Assembly: GCA_046759185.1 (NCBI GenBank)
Contig: JBHIBO010000001.1
Coordinates: 138,925 to 202,924 of the forward strand
Origin: JAJISK01 sp046759185
GTDB lineage: Archaea > Thermoplasmatota > Thermoplasmata > RBG-16-68-12 > JAJISG01
Direction: 5' to 3'
Length of the DNA stretch: 64,000 nucleotides
The translations under genes were made by a program, and so were the position numbers. The stretch's first letter is position 1. Every line of letters starts with the position of its first letter. The notes beneath the pieces were generated by a model that saw nothing but the letters and a program-made list of their open reading frames with translations, had not been told where the DNA came from and searched no databases. Below are positions 26,877 through 35,813 of the stretch, in pieces.

Positions 26877-28841
26877 ATGACTCGCAAGACCTTTGCCGAG
26901 CGGTTAGCCGCCAAGCAGAGGGAGATTTCGGTCTCAGAGTTCTTCGAGCGAAACAAGCACATCTTGGGATTCGATTCGCCCACCAAGGCCCTCCTGACCT
27001 CCGTGAAGGAGGCCATGGACAACGCCCTCGACGCCTGCCAGGAGTACGGGGTTCTCCCGGACCTCCTCGTACGCATCGACCGTGTGGACAGGGACGAGTT
27101 CCGGCTGGTGGTGGAGGACAACGGCCCGGGTATCGTGAAGGGCCAGTTGCCCAAGGTGTTTGGCAAGCTCCTCTATGGGTCCCGCTTTCACGCGTGGTCC
27201 CAGACCCGGGGACAGCAGGGCCTGGGCATCTCCGGGGTAATCTTGTACGGTCAGATCACGACGGGGAAGCCTGCCGTCCTGCGCTCGAAGACCGCCCAGG
27301 ATGACGTAGCCTACCAGATCGAGCTGCTGATCGACACGAAACGGAACCGCCCCCAGGTCCTGAAGCGGGACTTCAAGGCGTGGGAACGAGACCACGGCAC
27401 GCGGGTGGAGGTTCACCTGCGTGGCCGCTTCGTGAACGGTCGGCAGTCGGTGATGGAGTACCTCCGGGCGACGGCCATCGTGAACCCCTACGCCCGAATC
27501 GTCTTCCAGCCCCCCGATGGGCCCCGTCGGTCCTTCGAGCGTGTGTCCTCGGAGTTGCCTCCCCCTCCCGTCGAGGTCAAGCCCCACCCCTATGGCGTCG
27601 AGCTGGGAACCCTCCTGCAGATGGCCAAGGAGAGCCCCCATCGGAGGTTCCCCGCCTTCCTCCAATCGGATTTCAGCCGGATCAGCTCGCGGGTCGCCAA
27701 GGAAATATGCCGCGAGGCCGAAATCCCCCCCGACCTTCGCCCGAAGGACCTCAGGCTGCCGAGGGCGAAGCGGGTGCACGCCGCCTTTCGGCGGGTGAAG
27801 ATCATGGCTCCTCCGACGGATTGTCTCTCCCCCATCGGCGAGCGTCTCATCCGAACGGGCCTTCGGAACGTGGTCGGCACCCTTCGTCCCGAGTTCTACG
27901 CCCCTCCGATCACCCGGCCCCCGACCGTCTACGGGGGTCACCCTTTCCAGGTGGAGGTGGGAATCGTCTACGGGGGCGATCTGCCCAGCGAGCAGCCCGT
28001 GGAGATCCTCCGCTACGCCAACCGGGCTCCGTTGCTCTACCAGCAGGGTGCCTGCGCGACGACCCAGGCTATTGAATCGGTGGATTGGCGGCGCTACGGA
28101 CTGGAACAGCGCGGGGGGCGCGGGATGCCCTACGGCCCCGCGATGATCCTGGTCCATGTGTGCGCCACCCGGGTCCCGTTCACCTCCGAAGCCAAAGAGG
28201 CCATCGCCCCCATCCCGGAGATCGTAGCGGAGGTCGTCCGGGCCCTTCAGGAGAGCGGCCGGCGGCTGCGTTCGCACATGAGCAAGAAGGCGCGGCGCAC
28301 GAAGACGAAGGAGAAGTTCGAGATCGTGCGGGCCGTCCTTCCTCTCATGGCAGAGAAGAGCGCTGGCATCGTGGGGCAACCCACCCCGGACATCACTCGC
28401 ACCATCGCCAAGATCATGAACGTCATCTGGATCGACGAGCAGGTAGAGTACCGGGCCCACCGGCACAGCGTGCGCATCGAGGTGTACAACTACACCGGCG
28501 CGCGGAAGCGTCTCACGCTTCACGCCGCCCTGCCCCCGGAGGCCTTGGATCCGACCACCATGGCGCCCTCGCCAGCCCGGTTGAGCCCAGAGGGCAAGGC
28601 GAGCTGGGAACTCCCGTGGATCCGGCCCACCGAGAGAGTCGTGGTCGCCTTCCAACTCGAGGGCCTAAGGCGCGTGGGATACGAGGGAGGAGAGCTCTAC
28701 GTGAGCGGCGCCCCTACCAGTCAAGTGGTGGGAGCCGATCCCCTTCCCGGGGACTGGGACCTCCAGGCGACCGGGATGCCTGAAGAGGGTCCGATGACGG
28801 AAGAAAGCCTCCCTGCCGAGGAGGTGGCAGAGAGTGGCTAG
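26877..28841 (+). CDS. top6B: DNA topoisomerase VI subunit B
   Basis: Starting at ATG 26877 the protein has 654 residues. It has the GHKL ATPase fold: KEAMDNALDAC near 45, VVEDNGPGI near 78, and RGQQGLGISG near 118. A helix-two-turns-helix and transducer domain follow, with the conserved lysine in a SKTA segment. A C-terminal Ig-like extension is present. It provides ATP-driven gating for the A subunit in type IIB topoisomerase, which relaxes and decatenates DNA. An earlier in-frame GTG at 26838 would add 13 residues not typical of the family. It overlaps top6A by 8 bp. Confidence 0.95.
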   Translation: MTRKTFAERLAAKQREISVSEFFERNKHILGFDSPTKALLTSVKEAMDNALDACQEYGVLPDLLVRIDRVDRDEFRLVVEDNGPGIVKGQLPKVFGKLLYGSRFHAWSQTRGQQGLGISGVILYGQITTGKPAVLRSKTAQDDVAYQIELLIDTKRNRPQVLKRDFKAWERDHGTRVEVHLRGRFVNGRQSVMEYLRATAIVNPYARIVFQPPDGPRRSFERVSSELPPPPVEVKPHPYGVELGTLLQMAKESPHRRFPAFLQSDFSRISSRVAKEICREAEIPPDLRPKDLRLPRAKRVHAAFRRVKIMAPPTDCLSPIGERLIRTGLRNVVGTLRPEFYAPPITRPPTVYGGHPFQVEVGIVYGGDLPSEQPVEILRYANRAPLLYQQGACATTQAIESVDWRRYGLEQRGGRGMPYGPAMILVHVCATRVPFTSEAKEAIAPIPEIVAEVVRALQESGRRLRSHMSKKARRTKTKEKFEIVRAVLPLMAEKSAGIVGQPTPDITRTIAKIMNVIWIDEQVEYRAHRHSVRIEVYNYTGARKRLTLHAALPPEALDPTTMAPSPARLSPEGKASWELPWIRPTERVVVAFQLEGLRRVGYEGGELYVSGAPTSQVVGADPLPGDWDLQATGMPEEGPMTEESLPAEEVAESG

Positions 28842-29940
28842 CCCGTCTCGGAAGGCGCGCCAAGCCTCCGTGGTCCGCTCCCTCCAGGGCCTGGCTGCGA
28901 CGGTGTATGAGCATCTGGACAAGGGACGCATTCCCCAGATGGCCATCCCTGTCCGGACGAAATCCAACATCCGTTTCAATGCGCGCAAGGGGGTCTGGAC
29001 GTATGGGAAGGCCAAAGGGAAGCGGTCGGCCAAGACGCTCAAGGGAGCCAGGATGCTCCTCCGCACCCTCTACGTCCTCGAGTTCATCCGGGATATGATC
29101 CGGGACCGCAAGTCCTCCACCCTTCGGGAGCTCTACTACATCTCCGAGGGATGGGAACACGCGGGCTTCTCGACCCAAGACGAGAGCAACCTCCTGGCAG
29201 AAGACCTGGAAATCCTCACGGGCAGCCTCCGGGAGGACTTCCGTCTGCGGCCGGAGGAGGACGGCGCCCGGGTCATGGGAAACCTAACCGTGGAAGAGGT
29301 CAACCGGCGAGGCGAACCGAAGCGGTTCAACTGCCGCGACGACGTGGGAGATTCCGGCTACGGCATCCCCCACAATGTGGAGACCGATAAGCTTCGCCTC
29401 CTCGAGTGCGACGCCGACTTCGTCCTGGCCATCGAGACGGGCGGCATGTTTGACCGTTTGGTCGAAAACCGGTTCGACGAGGACGCCCGGGCCCTTCTCC
29501 TTCACATCAAGGGGCAACCCGCCCGCGCCACGAGGCGTTTCCTCAAGCGGCTCAATGAGGAGCTGAACCTCGATGTGATCGCGTTTACAGACGGAGATCC
29601 TTGGTCCTTCCGGATTTTCGCTTCCATCGCATACGGGGCGATCAAGACGGCCCACATCTCAGAGTACTTGGCCACGCCCGCGGCCTCCTTCCTCGGCATC
29701 ACCGCCTCCGACATCCTCAACTACGATCTCCCGGCCGACGACCTGACGCCCCAGGACGCGAAGGCCTTACGGGACATCCAGAGCGATCCCCGTTTCGGCG
29801 ACCGCTTCTGGCGCGACGAGGTGGCCCTCATGCTGGAGATTGGGAAGAAGGCCGAACAGCAGGCCCTGGCGAAGTATGGCCTGGACTACGTGACGGACGC
29901 GTACCTGCCGGAGAAGATCGCCCAGCTCGGCCTTGGGTAG
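28834..29940 (+). CDS. top6A: DNA topoisomerase VI subunit A
   Basis: The 368-residue Spo11-like subunit has the catalytic tyrosine in STLRELYYISEGW (about 96-98) within a winged-helix CAP domain, and a Toprim domain with LAIETGGMF (about 202) and DGDPWSFRI (about 258) for Mg2+ binding. It makes the transient double-strand break used by topoisomerase VI. The GTG start lies inside the end of top6B, so translation is likely coupled. It is convergent with the PRC-barrel gene. Confidence 0.95.
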   Translation: MASPSRKARQASVVRSLQGLAATVYEHLDKGRIPQMAIPVRTKSNIRFNARKGVWTYGKAKGKRSAKTLKGARMLLRTLYVLEFIRDMIRDRKSSTLRELYYISEGWEHAGFSTQDESNLLAEDLEILTGSLREDFRLRPEEDGARVMGNLTVEEVNRRGEPKRFNCRDDVGDSGYGIPHNVETDKLRLLECDADFVLAIETGGMFDRLVENRFDEDARALLLHIKGQPARATRRFLKRLNEELNLDVIAFTDGDPWSFRIFASIAYGAIKTAHISEYLATPAASFLGITASDILNYDLPADDLTPQDAKALRDIQSDPRFGDRFWRDEVALMLEIGKKAEQQALAKYGLDYVTDAYLPEKIAQLGLG

Positions 29941-29942
29941 GC

Positions 29943-30542
29943 CTACGCTCGCTCGGGGGTGCCCACCCCGGCGTAGTCCTCGACGGCCCCCTCCGTGATA
30001 AGTCGCTTCAGCTCCCCTGCCCGCACCTTGAGCAGAATCACATCGCCTAAGATGGCCAGGCTCGTGGGAACGTCCAAGCGTCGCTTTCGCTTCGCGGGGT
30101 TCAGGGACCCCAGCCGTTGGTAGGGCTTTCGATCCAGGAGGAAGGTCAGGCTGTCCACCTTCCACAGGTTCGTGTCGATGTAGGCGTCTTCCACGATCCC
30201 GAGATTCCGACCGTCCTGGGACACCACGGGCATCCACAGAACCCACGGCAGGGCCATGGGAGGCTTGTCCGGCTGGATGAGGAACTCGGACAGCTGCGCC
30301 ACGGGCGTCTTGAGCAGGACGAAGTTGCCTATCGAGGCGATGGCGTCGGCGCTGAGAAGGGCGGCCTCGCGCTCCTTTCGGGTCCGGAGCCCCAGGGCCT
30401 TGGTGAAGCCCCTCTCCGGCCGCATCTCCAGGGCCGCCACGTTCCAGTCGTCTCCGACGAGGGCGATGTGGATGCGCCCCACCTGCCACGCGTCGGCGGA
30501 GATGACCGACATGCCGTAGAGTTTCCCGGCCCGGAAATGCAT
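29943..30542 (-). CDS. Tandem PRC-barrel domain protein
   Basis: From ATG 30542 the protein has 199 residues with two PRC-barrel-like halves (about 1-85 and 90-175): RAGKLYGMSVISADAWQVGRI and a second GRNLGIVEDAYID. PRC barrels in archaea occur in RNA-processing and division-linked proteins. The start was chosen because a strong ATATATATT (30568-30576) overlaps the earlier ATG at 30569 and so cannot lie inside the message. Its centre is about 29 bp from 30542. The partner is unknown. Confidence 0.78.
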   Translation of the reverse strand: MHFRAGKLYGMSVISADAWQVGRIHIALVGDDWNVAALEMRPERGFTKALGLRTRKEREAALLSADAIASIGNFVLLKTPVAQLSEFLIQPDKPPMALPWVLWMPVVSQDGRNLGIVEDAYIDTNLWKVDSLTFLLDRKPYQRLGSLNPAKRKRRLDVPTSLAILGDVILLKVRAGELKRLITEGAVEDYAGVGTPERA

Positions 30543-30567
30543 GTGTGCCTGGAACTGGCTCTCCCGC

Positions 30568-30620
30568 ATATATATTGTTGTTCCGATGATTATCGTCTGG
30601 TTCTGGACTGGCACCTTAAA
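30568..30620. promoter_or_regulatory. Divergent TATA boxes for PRC-barrel and zinc-ribbon genes
   Basis: ATATATATT (30568-30576) serves the minus-strand PRC-barrel gene. CTTAAA (30615-30620) on the plus strand is centred 26.5 bp before GTG 30644 of the zinc-ribbon gene. Confidence 0.6.
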
Positions 30621-30643
30621 GCAGGGGAGCCCTTGTTCGGGCC

Positions 30644-30793
30644 GTGGTAGAGCGGGGGAAGGCCTTCGGCGGACTCTGCGAATTCTGCAGCTATGAAGGG
30701 CCGTTCGACCGCAAGGAGGAGACGGGGGAGTTCGTCTGTCCCCAGTGTCGCCGGCCGCGCCGGGACGCCCCTGAGGACGAATGGCTCGGATGA
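30644..30793 (+). CDS. Small zinc-ribbon protein, 49 residues
   Basis: A 49-residue frame runs from GTG 30644 to TGA 30793. It encodes two CxxC knuckles, CEFCSYEG near residues 12-15 and CPQCRRPR near residues 33-36, the spacing of a zinc ribbon. The start fits the CTTAAA box centred 26.5 bp upstream. Its stop overlaps the next gene as ATGA, which supports that both are real and coupled. It may bind nucleic acid or a protein partner; no named family is recognised. Confidence 0.65.
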   Translation: MVERGKAFGGLCEFCSYEGPFDRKEETGEFVCPQCRRPRRDAPEDEWLG

Positions 30794-31059
30794 CTATGAG
30801 CGGGAAAGAGATCCTGACCCGACAGGAGGGGGAACGCCTGCTCGACTTCCTGGAACGGGCCATCCGTGCCCGCGGAGGTGCCCGCCGTCTGGTCCTCGGA
30901 CTGGACGTGTACCTGGAAGTTCAAGGCAGCGTGCGGAACGAGGACTTCGGCCGCGTGAGCATGGGGGGACGGCACCCGATTCAGACCATCTCCCACATCT
31001 TCGGGGTCCCCGTCGAGGTCGACTATCACGACAAGACCCGCCTCGAATTTCTCGACTGA
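30790..31059 (+). CDS. Hypothetical protein, 89 residues, coupled to the zinc-ribbon gene
   Basis: From ATG 30790 (ATGA overlap with the preceding stop) the frame gives 89 residues with a helical first half, then a beta-rich half (LVLGLDVYLEVQGSVRNED, GVPVEVDYHDKTRLEFLD). No membrane segment, cysteine or known motif is seen. ATG 30781 or 30796 are alternative starts. I do not recognise the family. Confidence 0.55.
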   Translation: MTMSGKEILTRQEGERLLDFLERAIRARGGARRLVLGLDVYLEVQGSVRNEDFGRVSMGGRHPIQTISHIFGVPVEVDYHDKTRLEFLD

Positions 31060-31110
31060 GAAGGTCACGGCCGCCCAAGGGCTATATGCCCCCTCCTCGT
31101 CCGTGCGGAT

Positions 31111-31893
31111 GTGGCAGAGGAGCACTGGACGGTCCAGCTTTTCCTGGAGCACCCGGACCGATTCCTGCCAATTCACGAGGCCGGCCTCCCCTATGGCCCG
31201 GACCAAGTGACTCGGCTGGAGCAGATCCTGCAGCAGGCGGGGGTCCGAGGTCGTCGTCTCCTGGACGCGCCAAGTGGGATTGGCCGGCATGCCGTGCACT
31301 TCGCGAAACGGGGGTGGCGGGTGGTGGGCCTCGAGCTCGTGCCGGCATATGTCCGGCGGGCCACCGACCTCGCCGAGGAGCTCGGGGTCGAGGGCTGGGT
31401 CACCTTCCTTGAAGGGGACCTCCGCGAGGTCGCTTCCTCCCTGCACGACGAGGAGCCCTTCGACGCCATCGTGAACCTGCTGACCTCCTTGGGCTACTGG
31501 GACGACGCCACGGACCTAGCCATCCTGCGCCAATTCCACGACCTCGCCAGCCCGGGGGGCGTCCTCGTGCTGGACGTCATCAACCGGGACTTCGTGATTC
31601 GCCACTTCGAACCCACGAGCTTCGAGGAGTACGGGACGATCGCCTACCGCGAGCGGCGAACCCTGGACCTCGCGACGTCCCGCATCGAGAGCCGCTGGAC
31701 CTTCTACCGGAAGGAGGGTGACAGCCTCACGGATCCCGTGTCCGTGAACATCTCTCAACGTGTCTATCCCCCGCACGAGCTGAGCCACCTCCTCCAGGAG
31801 GCGGGATGGGCGGATGTGAAGGTCTTCGGGGGCTGGGACTTGAAACCTCTGTCCGCAGATCAGAGCCGGTTGCTTGCGGTGGCGCGGAAGTAG
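31111..31893 (+). CDS. SAM-dependent methyltransferase
   Basis: The 260-residue class I methyltransferase shows motif I LLDAPSGIGRHAVHF (about 50-64), the acidic end of strand 2 (VVGLELV, about 72), and a motif IV region DAIVNLLTSLGYW (about 113). A C-terminal beta part follows. The substrate is not evident; small-molecule rather than RNA methylation is suggested by the fold style. GTG 31111 is 26-27 bp from the centre of a CTATATG box (31081-31087), so it is likely leaderless. Confidence 0.85.
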   Translation: MAEEHWTVQLFLEHPDRFLPIHEAGLPYGPDQVTRLEQILQQAGVRGRRLLDAPSGIGRHAVHFAKRGWRVVGLELVPAYVRRATDLAEELGVEGWVTFLEGDLREVASSLHDEEPFDAIVNLLTSLGYWDDATDLAILRQFHDLASPGGVLVLDVINRDFVIRHFEPTSFEEYGTIAYRERRTLDLATSRIESRWTFYRKEGDSLTDPVSVNISQRVYPPHELSHLLQEAGWADVKVFGGWDLKPLSADQSRLLAVARK

Positions 31894-31925
31894 CCGTAGG
31901 AACCGTTGCGGGAACGATGGTGAAA

Positions 31926-31999
31926 CGGGCCGACCGGGATTTGAACCCGGGTTTAGGGCTCCGCAGGCCCTTGGGATGTCCAAGCTACCCCATCGGCCC
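31926..31999 (-). tRNA. tRNA-Arg (anticodon GCG)
   Basis: The minus strand folds into a full cloverleaf of 74 nt. The acceptor is GGGCCGA paired with TCGGCCC. The anticodon stem AGGGC/GCCCT encloses loop CTGCGGA, anticodon GCG, which reads CGC. The T-arm is CCGGG-TTCAAAT-CCCGG and the discriminator is G. The D-loop has A at position 20, an arginine identity mark. No CCA is encoded and no intron is seen. TTCTTATGAA (32021-32030) is a TATA box about 26 bp upstream. Confidence 0.9.
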
Positions 32000-32044
32000 C
32001 TGCCCATCAACGCGGGAGGTTCATAAGAATCCGGCGGTGTGCCT

Positions 32045-32686
32045 CTAGGCCAGACCCCGATGCTTCAGGACGCCCAGGAGCACGCGGGTGACCGCCTCGA
32101 TGCCTCCCTCGCTGGGCACGCGCTCCAGGATCGATCGTGCGTCGTAGTGGGCGATGAGGGGCTCCGTCTCGCGCTGGTAGGTGCGCAGTCGTTCCCGGAC
32201 GACCTCCTCCGTATCGTCCTCCCGATGGTGGAGCTCCCCCCCGCAGCGGTCACAGACTCCATCCTGCGTGGGCGGGTCGTGTACCACGTGATAGATGGCC
32301 TTACACTGCCGGCAGACGCGCCTCCCGCTGAGTCGCGCAATCAGCTCCTCCTCCGAAGCCTCCAGGGCGATGACGACGTCCGGGCTCGCCAGGTCCTCGA
32401 AGGCTCTCGCCTGGACCACGGTGCGCGGAAAGCCGTCGATGATGAATCCGTCCCGGGTATCCTCCTCCTCCAGCCGTTCCCTGATCATGGCGATGATGAG
32501 GTGATCGGGGACCAGCTCCCCCCGTCTCATGAACCCCCTGGCCTCTCGGCCGAGGGACGTATCCGCGGCCACATGTTCCCGGAGCATGTCCCCGGTGATG
32601 ATGCGTGGCACGCCCAAGGCGTCCGAAAGTCGGTGTGCCTGCGTTCCCTTCCCGACCCCGGGAGGTCCCAGGAGGACGATCTTCAC
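32045..32686 (-). CDS. adk: Adenylate kinase with zinc-type LID
   Basis: The 213-residue enzyme has P-loop GPPGVGKGT (about 7-15), TGDMLRE (about 31-37) and DGFPRT (about 84-89). A LID domain holds four cysteines in CRQC...CDRC, a zinc-stabilised form. It balances AMP, ADP and ATP. This is the bacterial-type short-chain adenylate kinase found in some archaea, rather than the crenarchaeal-type enzyme. The gene lies downstream of the membrane-protein gene and before tRNA-Arg on the same strand. Confidence 0.95.
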   Translation of the reverse strand: MKIVLLGPPGVGKGTQAHRLSDALGVPRIITGDMLREHVAADTSLGREARGFMRRGELVPDHLIIAMIRERLEEEDTRDGFIIDGFPRTVVQARAFEDLASPDVVIALEASEEELIARLSGRRVCRQCKAIYHVVHDPPTQDGVCDRCGGELHHREDDTEEVVRERLRTYQRETEPLIAHYDARSILERVPSEGGIEAVTRVLLGVLKHRGLA

Positions 32687-32722
32687 AGTCCGTCTAACTG
32701 ACGGCGGCTTAAACGACTTGTT

Positions 32723-33598
32723 CTAGGCTGGCACGGCGTCCTCGACCGCCTCGGGTTCAGGGATCGATGCTGGAAGGGGTTTCGGGGGCCGTAGGCCGGC
32801 GTAGAGGTACAACGTAGAGCCCACGAGCGCCGTTCCCACGAGGCTGTAGAGGATCGGAAAGAGGAAGAGACCCGCGAGGCCCCACCCGATCCGGGAGAGC
32901 CCGATGGACGCGAGGAAGAAACCGATGGATGTGAGGAGGGTGATGGTCGCATAACCGAGGCAGTAGGGGACGACCTCCGAAAACCGTCGCGCGGCCAACT
33001 CGACGCTGGCACGAAAGGCGAGGGAGAGGGGGGCGTTGTCGACCACGATCGCGAAGGGCGTGAGGAAGAGGAAGTAGAGCAGACCGAGGACGGCCGCGAA
33101 AACGAAAAGGGCGGCTGCCCCCCTCGCGAAACCCTCCAGCAGGAAGGGACTTGCGGCCAGCACCAGAAAGGTCGTGATGGCCAGAAACGCCAAGACCCGA
33201 GCGAAGGCGCGGTTGGCCGATGCGAAAAACCCTCCCTGCACCTCCCTACGCCGAACCATCTCGAGCCGGCCCACGTAGCCGGCCGCCAGGTAGGACTGGA
33301 CGACCAGGGCGAGGAGGAGAAGCGCGGTAGATAGGTCCCCCGAAGCCGCCAGTATGTAGAGCGGATAGAAAGGGAGGCCCCCGGCCCCCGGACCACGTAC
33401 CTGCGCAACGGATGGTAAGGCGACCGGCAACGTGAACTGGGGTGACATGACGGGAGGAACAACCACGATGGCGAGCATCGCCAGGTCGAAGGCGAGGGGG
33501 ACAAGCAGGAGGAGGCGCATCCGCAGCACGAGTCGAAAGCCCAGCTTCAGCGCGTCAGACCACAGGTGCACGCCATTCCCGCGCCCGGATTCCTTCAC
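32723..33598 (-). CDS. Multi-pass membrane protein of unknown function
   Basis: From GTG 33598 the protein has 291 residues with about six hydrophobic helices, glycine/alanine-rich loops and no catalytic motif. The layout resembles archaeal membrane proteins of the DUF4013/DUF7847 type (four to six helices in two repeats), but I cannot assign it firmly. The longer frame to 33658 would overlap the decarboxylase gene by 38 bp. GTG 33571 is another possible start. Confidence 0.6.
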   Translation of the reverse strand: MKESGRGNGVHLWSDALKLGFRLVLRMRLLLLVPLAFDLAMLAIVVVPPVMSPQFTLPVALPSVAQVRGPGAGGLPFYPLYILAASGDLSTALLLLALVVQSYLAAGYVGRLEMVRRREVQGGFFASANRAFARVLAFLAITTFLVLAASPFLLEGFARGAAALFVFAAVLGLLYFLFLTPFAIVVDNAPLSLAFRASVELAARRFSEVVPYCLGYATITLLTSIGFFLASIGLSRIGWGLAGLFLFPILYSLVGTALVGSTLYLYAGLRPPKPLPASIPEPEAVEDAVPA

Positions 33599-33620
33599 CG
33601 GCCTTAACTCTGCCCGTTCA

Positions 33621-34580
33621 TCAGAATAGGTGATCGTCCACCGTCTTCGCCGGCCCACCGACCCAAGCTCGTAGCGTTTGTATTCCGAGCTCCTGGATCC
33701 GCGCCTCGACCTCCTCCACGTCCTCCGGGAAGGTATTCACGTAGACCGTGGCGCCGGTATCGATGGAGAAGAAGGCAGGGATCTCCTCTTCCCGCATCCG
33801 ACGAACGGCCATGATGACGCTGAGGGTCTCGGGCGTCCAGAGGACCAACTCCTGGGGGCCGGTCATGGTGATGCCGTGGAGCAGGAGGGTGTCCCGCTCC
33901 GCAAGCTCGCCGATCCGGCCGATCTCCCCGTTCCCGATGGCCAGTTCCATCTCCGCCAGCATACGAGGCACCTCCGCGAGGCGGGCCGTGAAGAAGGGGG
34001 AGTTGACGACCTCTCGATGGGCGGCCTCCGTGTCACGGTAAGCGGGGACCAGGGCGACCAGAATGCCCATCTGCAGGTCCTCGGACGCAAGTTGCTCCGC
34101 GAAGGACTCCTCGTCGGTGGACCCCGTCCGCCACTTGGAGAACGCCCCGGTGACGGCTCGCGTGGCCGAGCCGGCACCCCTCCGGGCAATCACCGATAAC
34201 TCCTGCGGAGTGAGGTCCAACCCAGCGGCTTCGGCGGCGGCAACAGCGAGGGCCGCGAAGCCGGACGCGGACGCCCCCAACCCGACCCCGGCCGGGAAGC
34301 TGTTGGCGGAGACTACCCGCGCGAAGGCTTCGATGCCAGCGCGCCGGCGTACCGTCTCCAGGACGGACACGCCACGCTCGAGACCGCGCGCGGTAAAGGA
34401 GACGTCATCCACCGTGAGGGAATCCGCCTCGAAGTCCCCGAATTCCACCGTCGTTCGGGTGACCAAGGGGGCCGTGCACACGGAGATGGAGTCGTGGAAG
34501 GGGAGGCGGAGGACCGGATCGGCGAGGCCGTGGTACTTGATGAGGCCCTGGATCGGGTGTGCGGCGGCTGTCGCCTTCAC
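33621..34580 (-). CDS. Mevalonate-pathway decarboxylase (diphosphomevalonate/phosphomevalonate decarboxylase family)
   Basis: The 319-residue GHMP-fold protein matches the mevalonate diphosphate decarboxylase family: LIKYHGLADPVLRLPFHDSIS at the N-terminus, GLGASASGFAALA as the ATP loop (about 100), and IDTGATVYVN holding the catalytic-type aspartate (about 277). Because an isopentenyl phosphate kinase is in this window, the substrate is more likely phosphomevalonate or mevalonate-3,5-bisphosphate, as in alternative archaeal routes, than mevalonate diphosphate. The lysine and aspartate lost in mevalonate 3-kinases are kept here. GTG start at 34580. Confidence 0.85.
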   Translation of the reverse strand: MKATAAAHPIQGLIKYHGLADPVLRLPFHDSISVCTAPLVTRTTVEFGDFEADSLTVDDVSFTARGLERGVSVLETVRRRAGIEAFARVVSANSFPAGVGLGASASGFAALAVAAAEAAGLDLTPQELSVIARRGAGSATRAVTGAFSKWRTGSTDEESFAEQLASEDLQMGILVALVPAYRDTEAAHREVVNSPFFTARLAEVPRMLAEMELAIGNGEIGRIGELAERDTLLLHGITMTGPQELVLWTPETLSVIMAVRRMREEEIPAFFSIDTGATVYVNTFPEDVEEVEARIQELGIQTLRAWVGGPAKTVDDHLF

Positions 34581-34607
34581 GGGCGCTCCCCTCCGTTCAG
34601 GTTCCGG

Positions 34608-35042
34608 CTAGATGTCAAAGATGACAACGGCGTATCCCTCCTCCGGGTTAACCTCCAGTTTGTGGTACGTAACCGCCTTGACCTGTGCCTCCATGCGATG
34701 CCTTCCGGGGTCCACTTCCTCCCCCCGAGCCGTGCCTTCCAGAGCAAGCCCTTCTATAGCCACCCCAAACTCGGCGAAGAACGCGTGGTCGACCTCGTGG
34801 AGAACGAGGAGCTCGCTCAGCCAGTCCACGAGGAGGGACCCCAGGTCGTGCGCCTGCACCTCGACCTTTACCTCCCCCACGGGGCGCACGAGGGACAAGT
34901 CCGTCATGAGGTCAAACATCCCAAGGGCGGCGTTCTCGAAGATCTCGTTCACGCCGTCCCCGTAGGCTTTGATGCCCACGTCAGCGGTGTGCCCGAGGAT
35001 CTCGTACCGCACATCCCGTTTCAATCCGAGTCGGGATATCAA
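34608..35042 (-). CDS. Archease
   Basis: The 144-residue protein is an archease: YEILGHTADVGIKAYGD near the N-terminus, GSLLVDWLSELLVLHE in the middle and a C-terminal VTYHKLEVNPEEGYAVVIFDI. Archease is the cofactor that activates the RNA ligase RtcB, which joins tRNA exons after EndA cutting. That fits the endA and intron-bearing tRNA in this window. The start overlaps the queC stop as ATGA. Confidence 0.92.
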   Translation of the reverse strand: MISRLGLKRDVRYEILGHTADVGIKAYGDGVNEIFENAALGMFDLMTDLSLVRPVGEVKVEVQAHDLGSLLVDWLSELLVLHEVDHAFFAEFGVAIEGLALEGTARGEEVDPGRHRMEAQVKAVTYHKLEVNPEEGYAVVIFDI

Positions 35043-35764
35043 CCTTCGCGGACCCCGGCTGCTCCCCGCCCGTACCAGTCGGGAAAGGTCTGATACCGGA
35101 TCGGGTCCGCCACCCCGGCCTCCTGAAAGCCCTTGAGCCGCAGCTGACAGGCGTCACAGAGCCCGCACGCGTCCTCCTCCCCCAGGTAACAGCTCCATGT
35201 GAGATCCAGCGGAACCGCGAGGTCCATCGCTGTTCGAACGATGTCGGCCTTCGAGAGGTCAATGAGAGGATGTCGGATCTTCACGGGCCGTCCCTCGACA
35301 CCGCGTCTTGTGCCCACCCTTGCCACTGACTCGAAGGCCTTGTAGAACTCGGGTCGACAGTCCGGGTAGCCTGAGTAGTCGATGGCCGTTGCCCCCACAA
35401 AGATGGTACCGGCATCGACCACTTCCGACCAAGCCAACGCGTGACTCAGGAGGATGGTGTTTCGAGCGGGAACGTAGGTCTCAGGGATGCCCTCCGCGAT
35501 GGCGGCCAGGTCCCTTTCCATGGGCACGGGGACGCGTGTGTCCGTCAAGGCGGATCCCCCGATTTGGCCAAGATCGAGCTGGAGGACCCTGTGGTCTTGG
35601 ACCCTAAGGGCCCTCGCCACATCCTTGGCCGCTTGAACCTCCCGGTAGTGGCGTTGACCGTAGGCGAAGGTCAGGGCATAGGCCATGAATCCTTCCTTGA
35701 GCGCGATAGCCAGGGTGGTGCTGGAATCGAGCCCCCCGCTCAGGAGGACGACCGCTGGGTCCAT
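35039..35764 (-). CDS. queC: 7-cyano-7-deazaguanine synthase QueC
   Basis: From ATG 35764 the enzyme has 241 residues. The PP-loop LLSGGLDSSTT (about 7-17) binds ATP, and a C-terminal zinc site (CYLGEEDACGLCDACQLR, about 193-210) has four cysteines. QueC makes preQ0 from 7-carboxy-7-deazaguanine. In archaea the product feeds archaeosine in tRNA. A CCTTTAAGC box (about 35791-35799) is centred near 26-30 bp upstream, so the earlier frame start at 35845, inside dph2, is rejected. Confidence 0.93.
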   Translation of the reverse strand: MDPAVVLLSGGLDSSTTLAIALKEGFMAYALTFAYGQRHYREVQAAKDVARALRVQDHRVLQLDLGQIGGSALTDTRVPVPMERDLAAIAEGIPETYVPARNTILLSHALAWSEVVDAGTIFVGATAIDYSGYPDCRPEFYKAFESVARVGTRRGVEGRPVKIRHPLIDLSKADIVRTAMDLAVPLDLTWSCYLGEEDACGLCDACQLRLKGFQEAGVADPIRYQTFPDWYGRGAAGVREG

Positions 35765-35813
35765 GGACCGTGATGAATCGATTCCTTTGCGCTTAAAGGT
35801 GGCCTGCCGATGC

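Noticed and set aside
26934..28655. A 573-codon frame opposite top6B
   Set aside because: The topoisomerase motifs are on the plus strand; the antisense frame has no recognisable domain.
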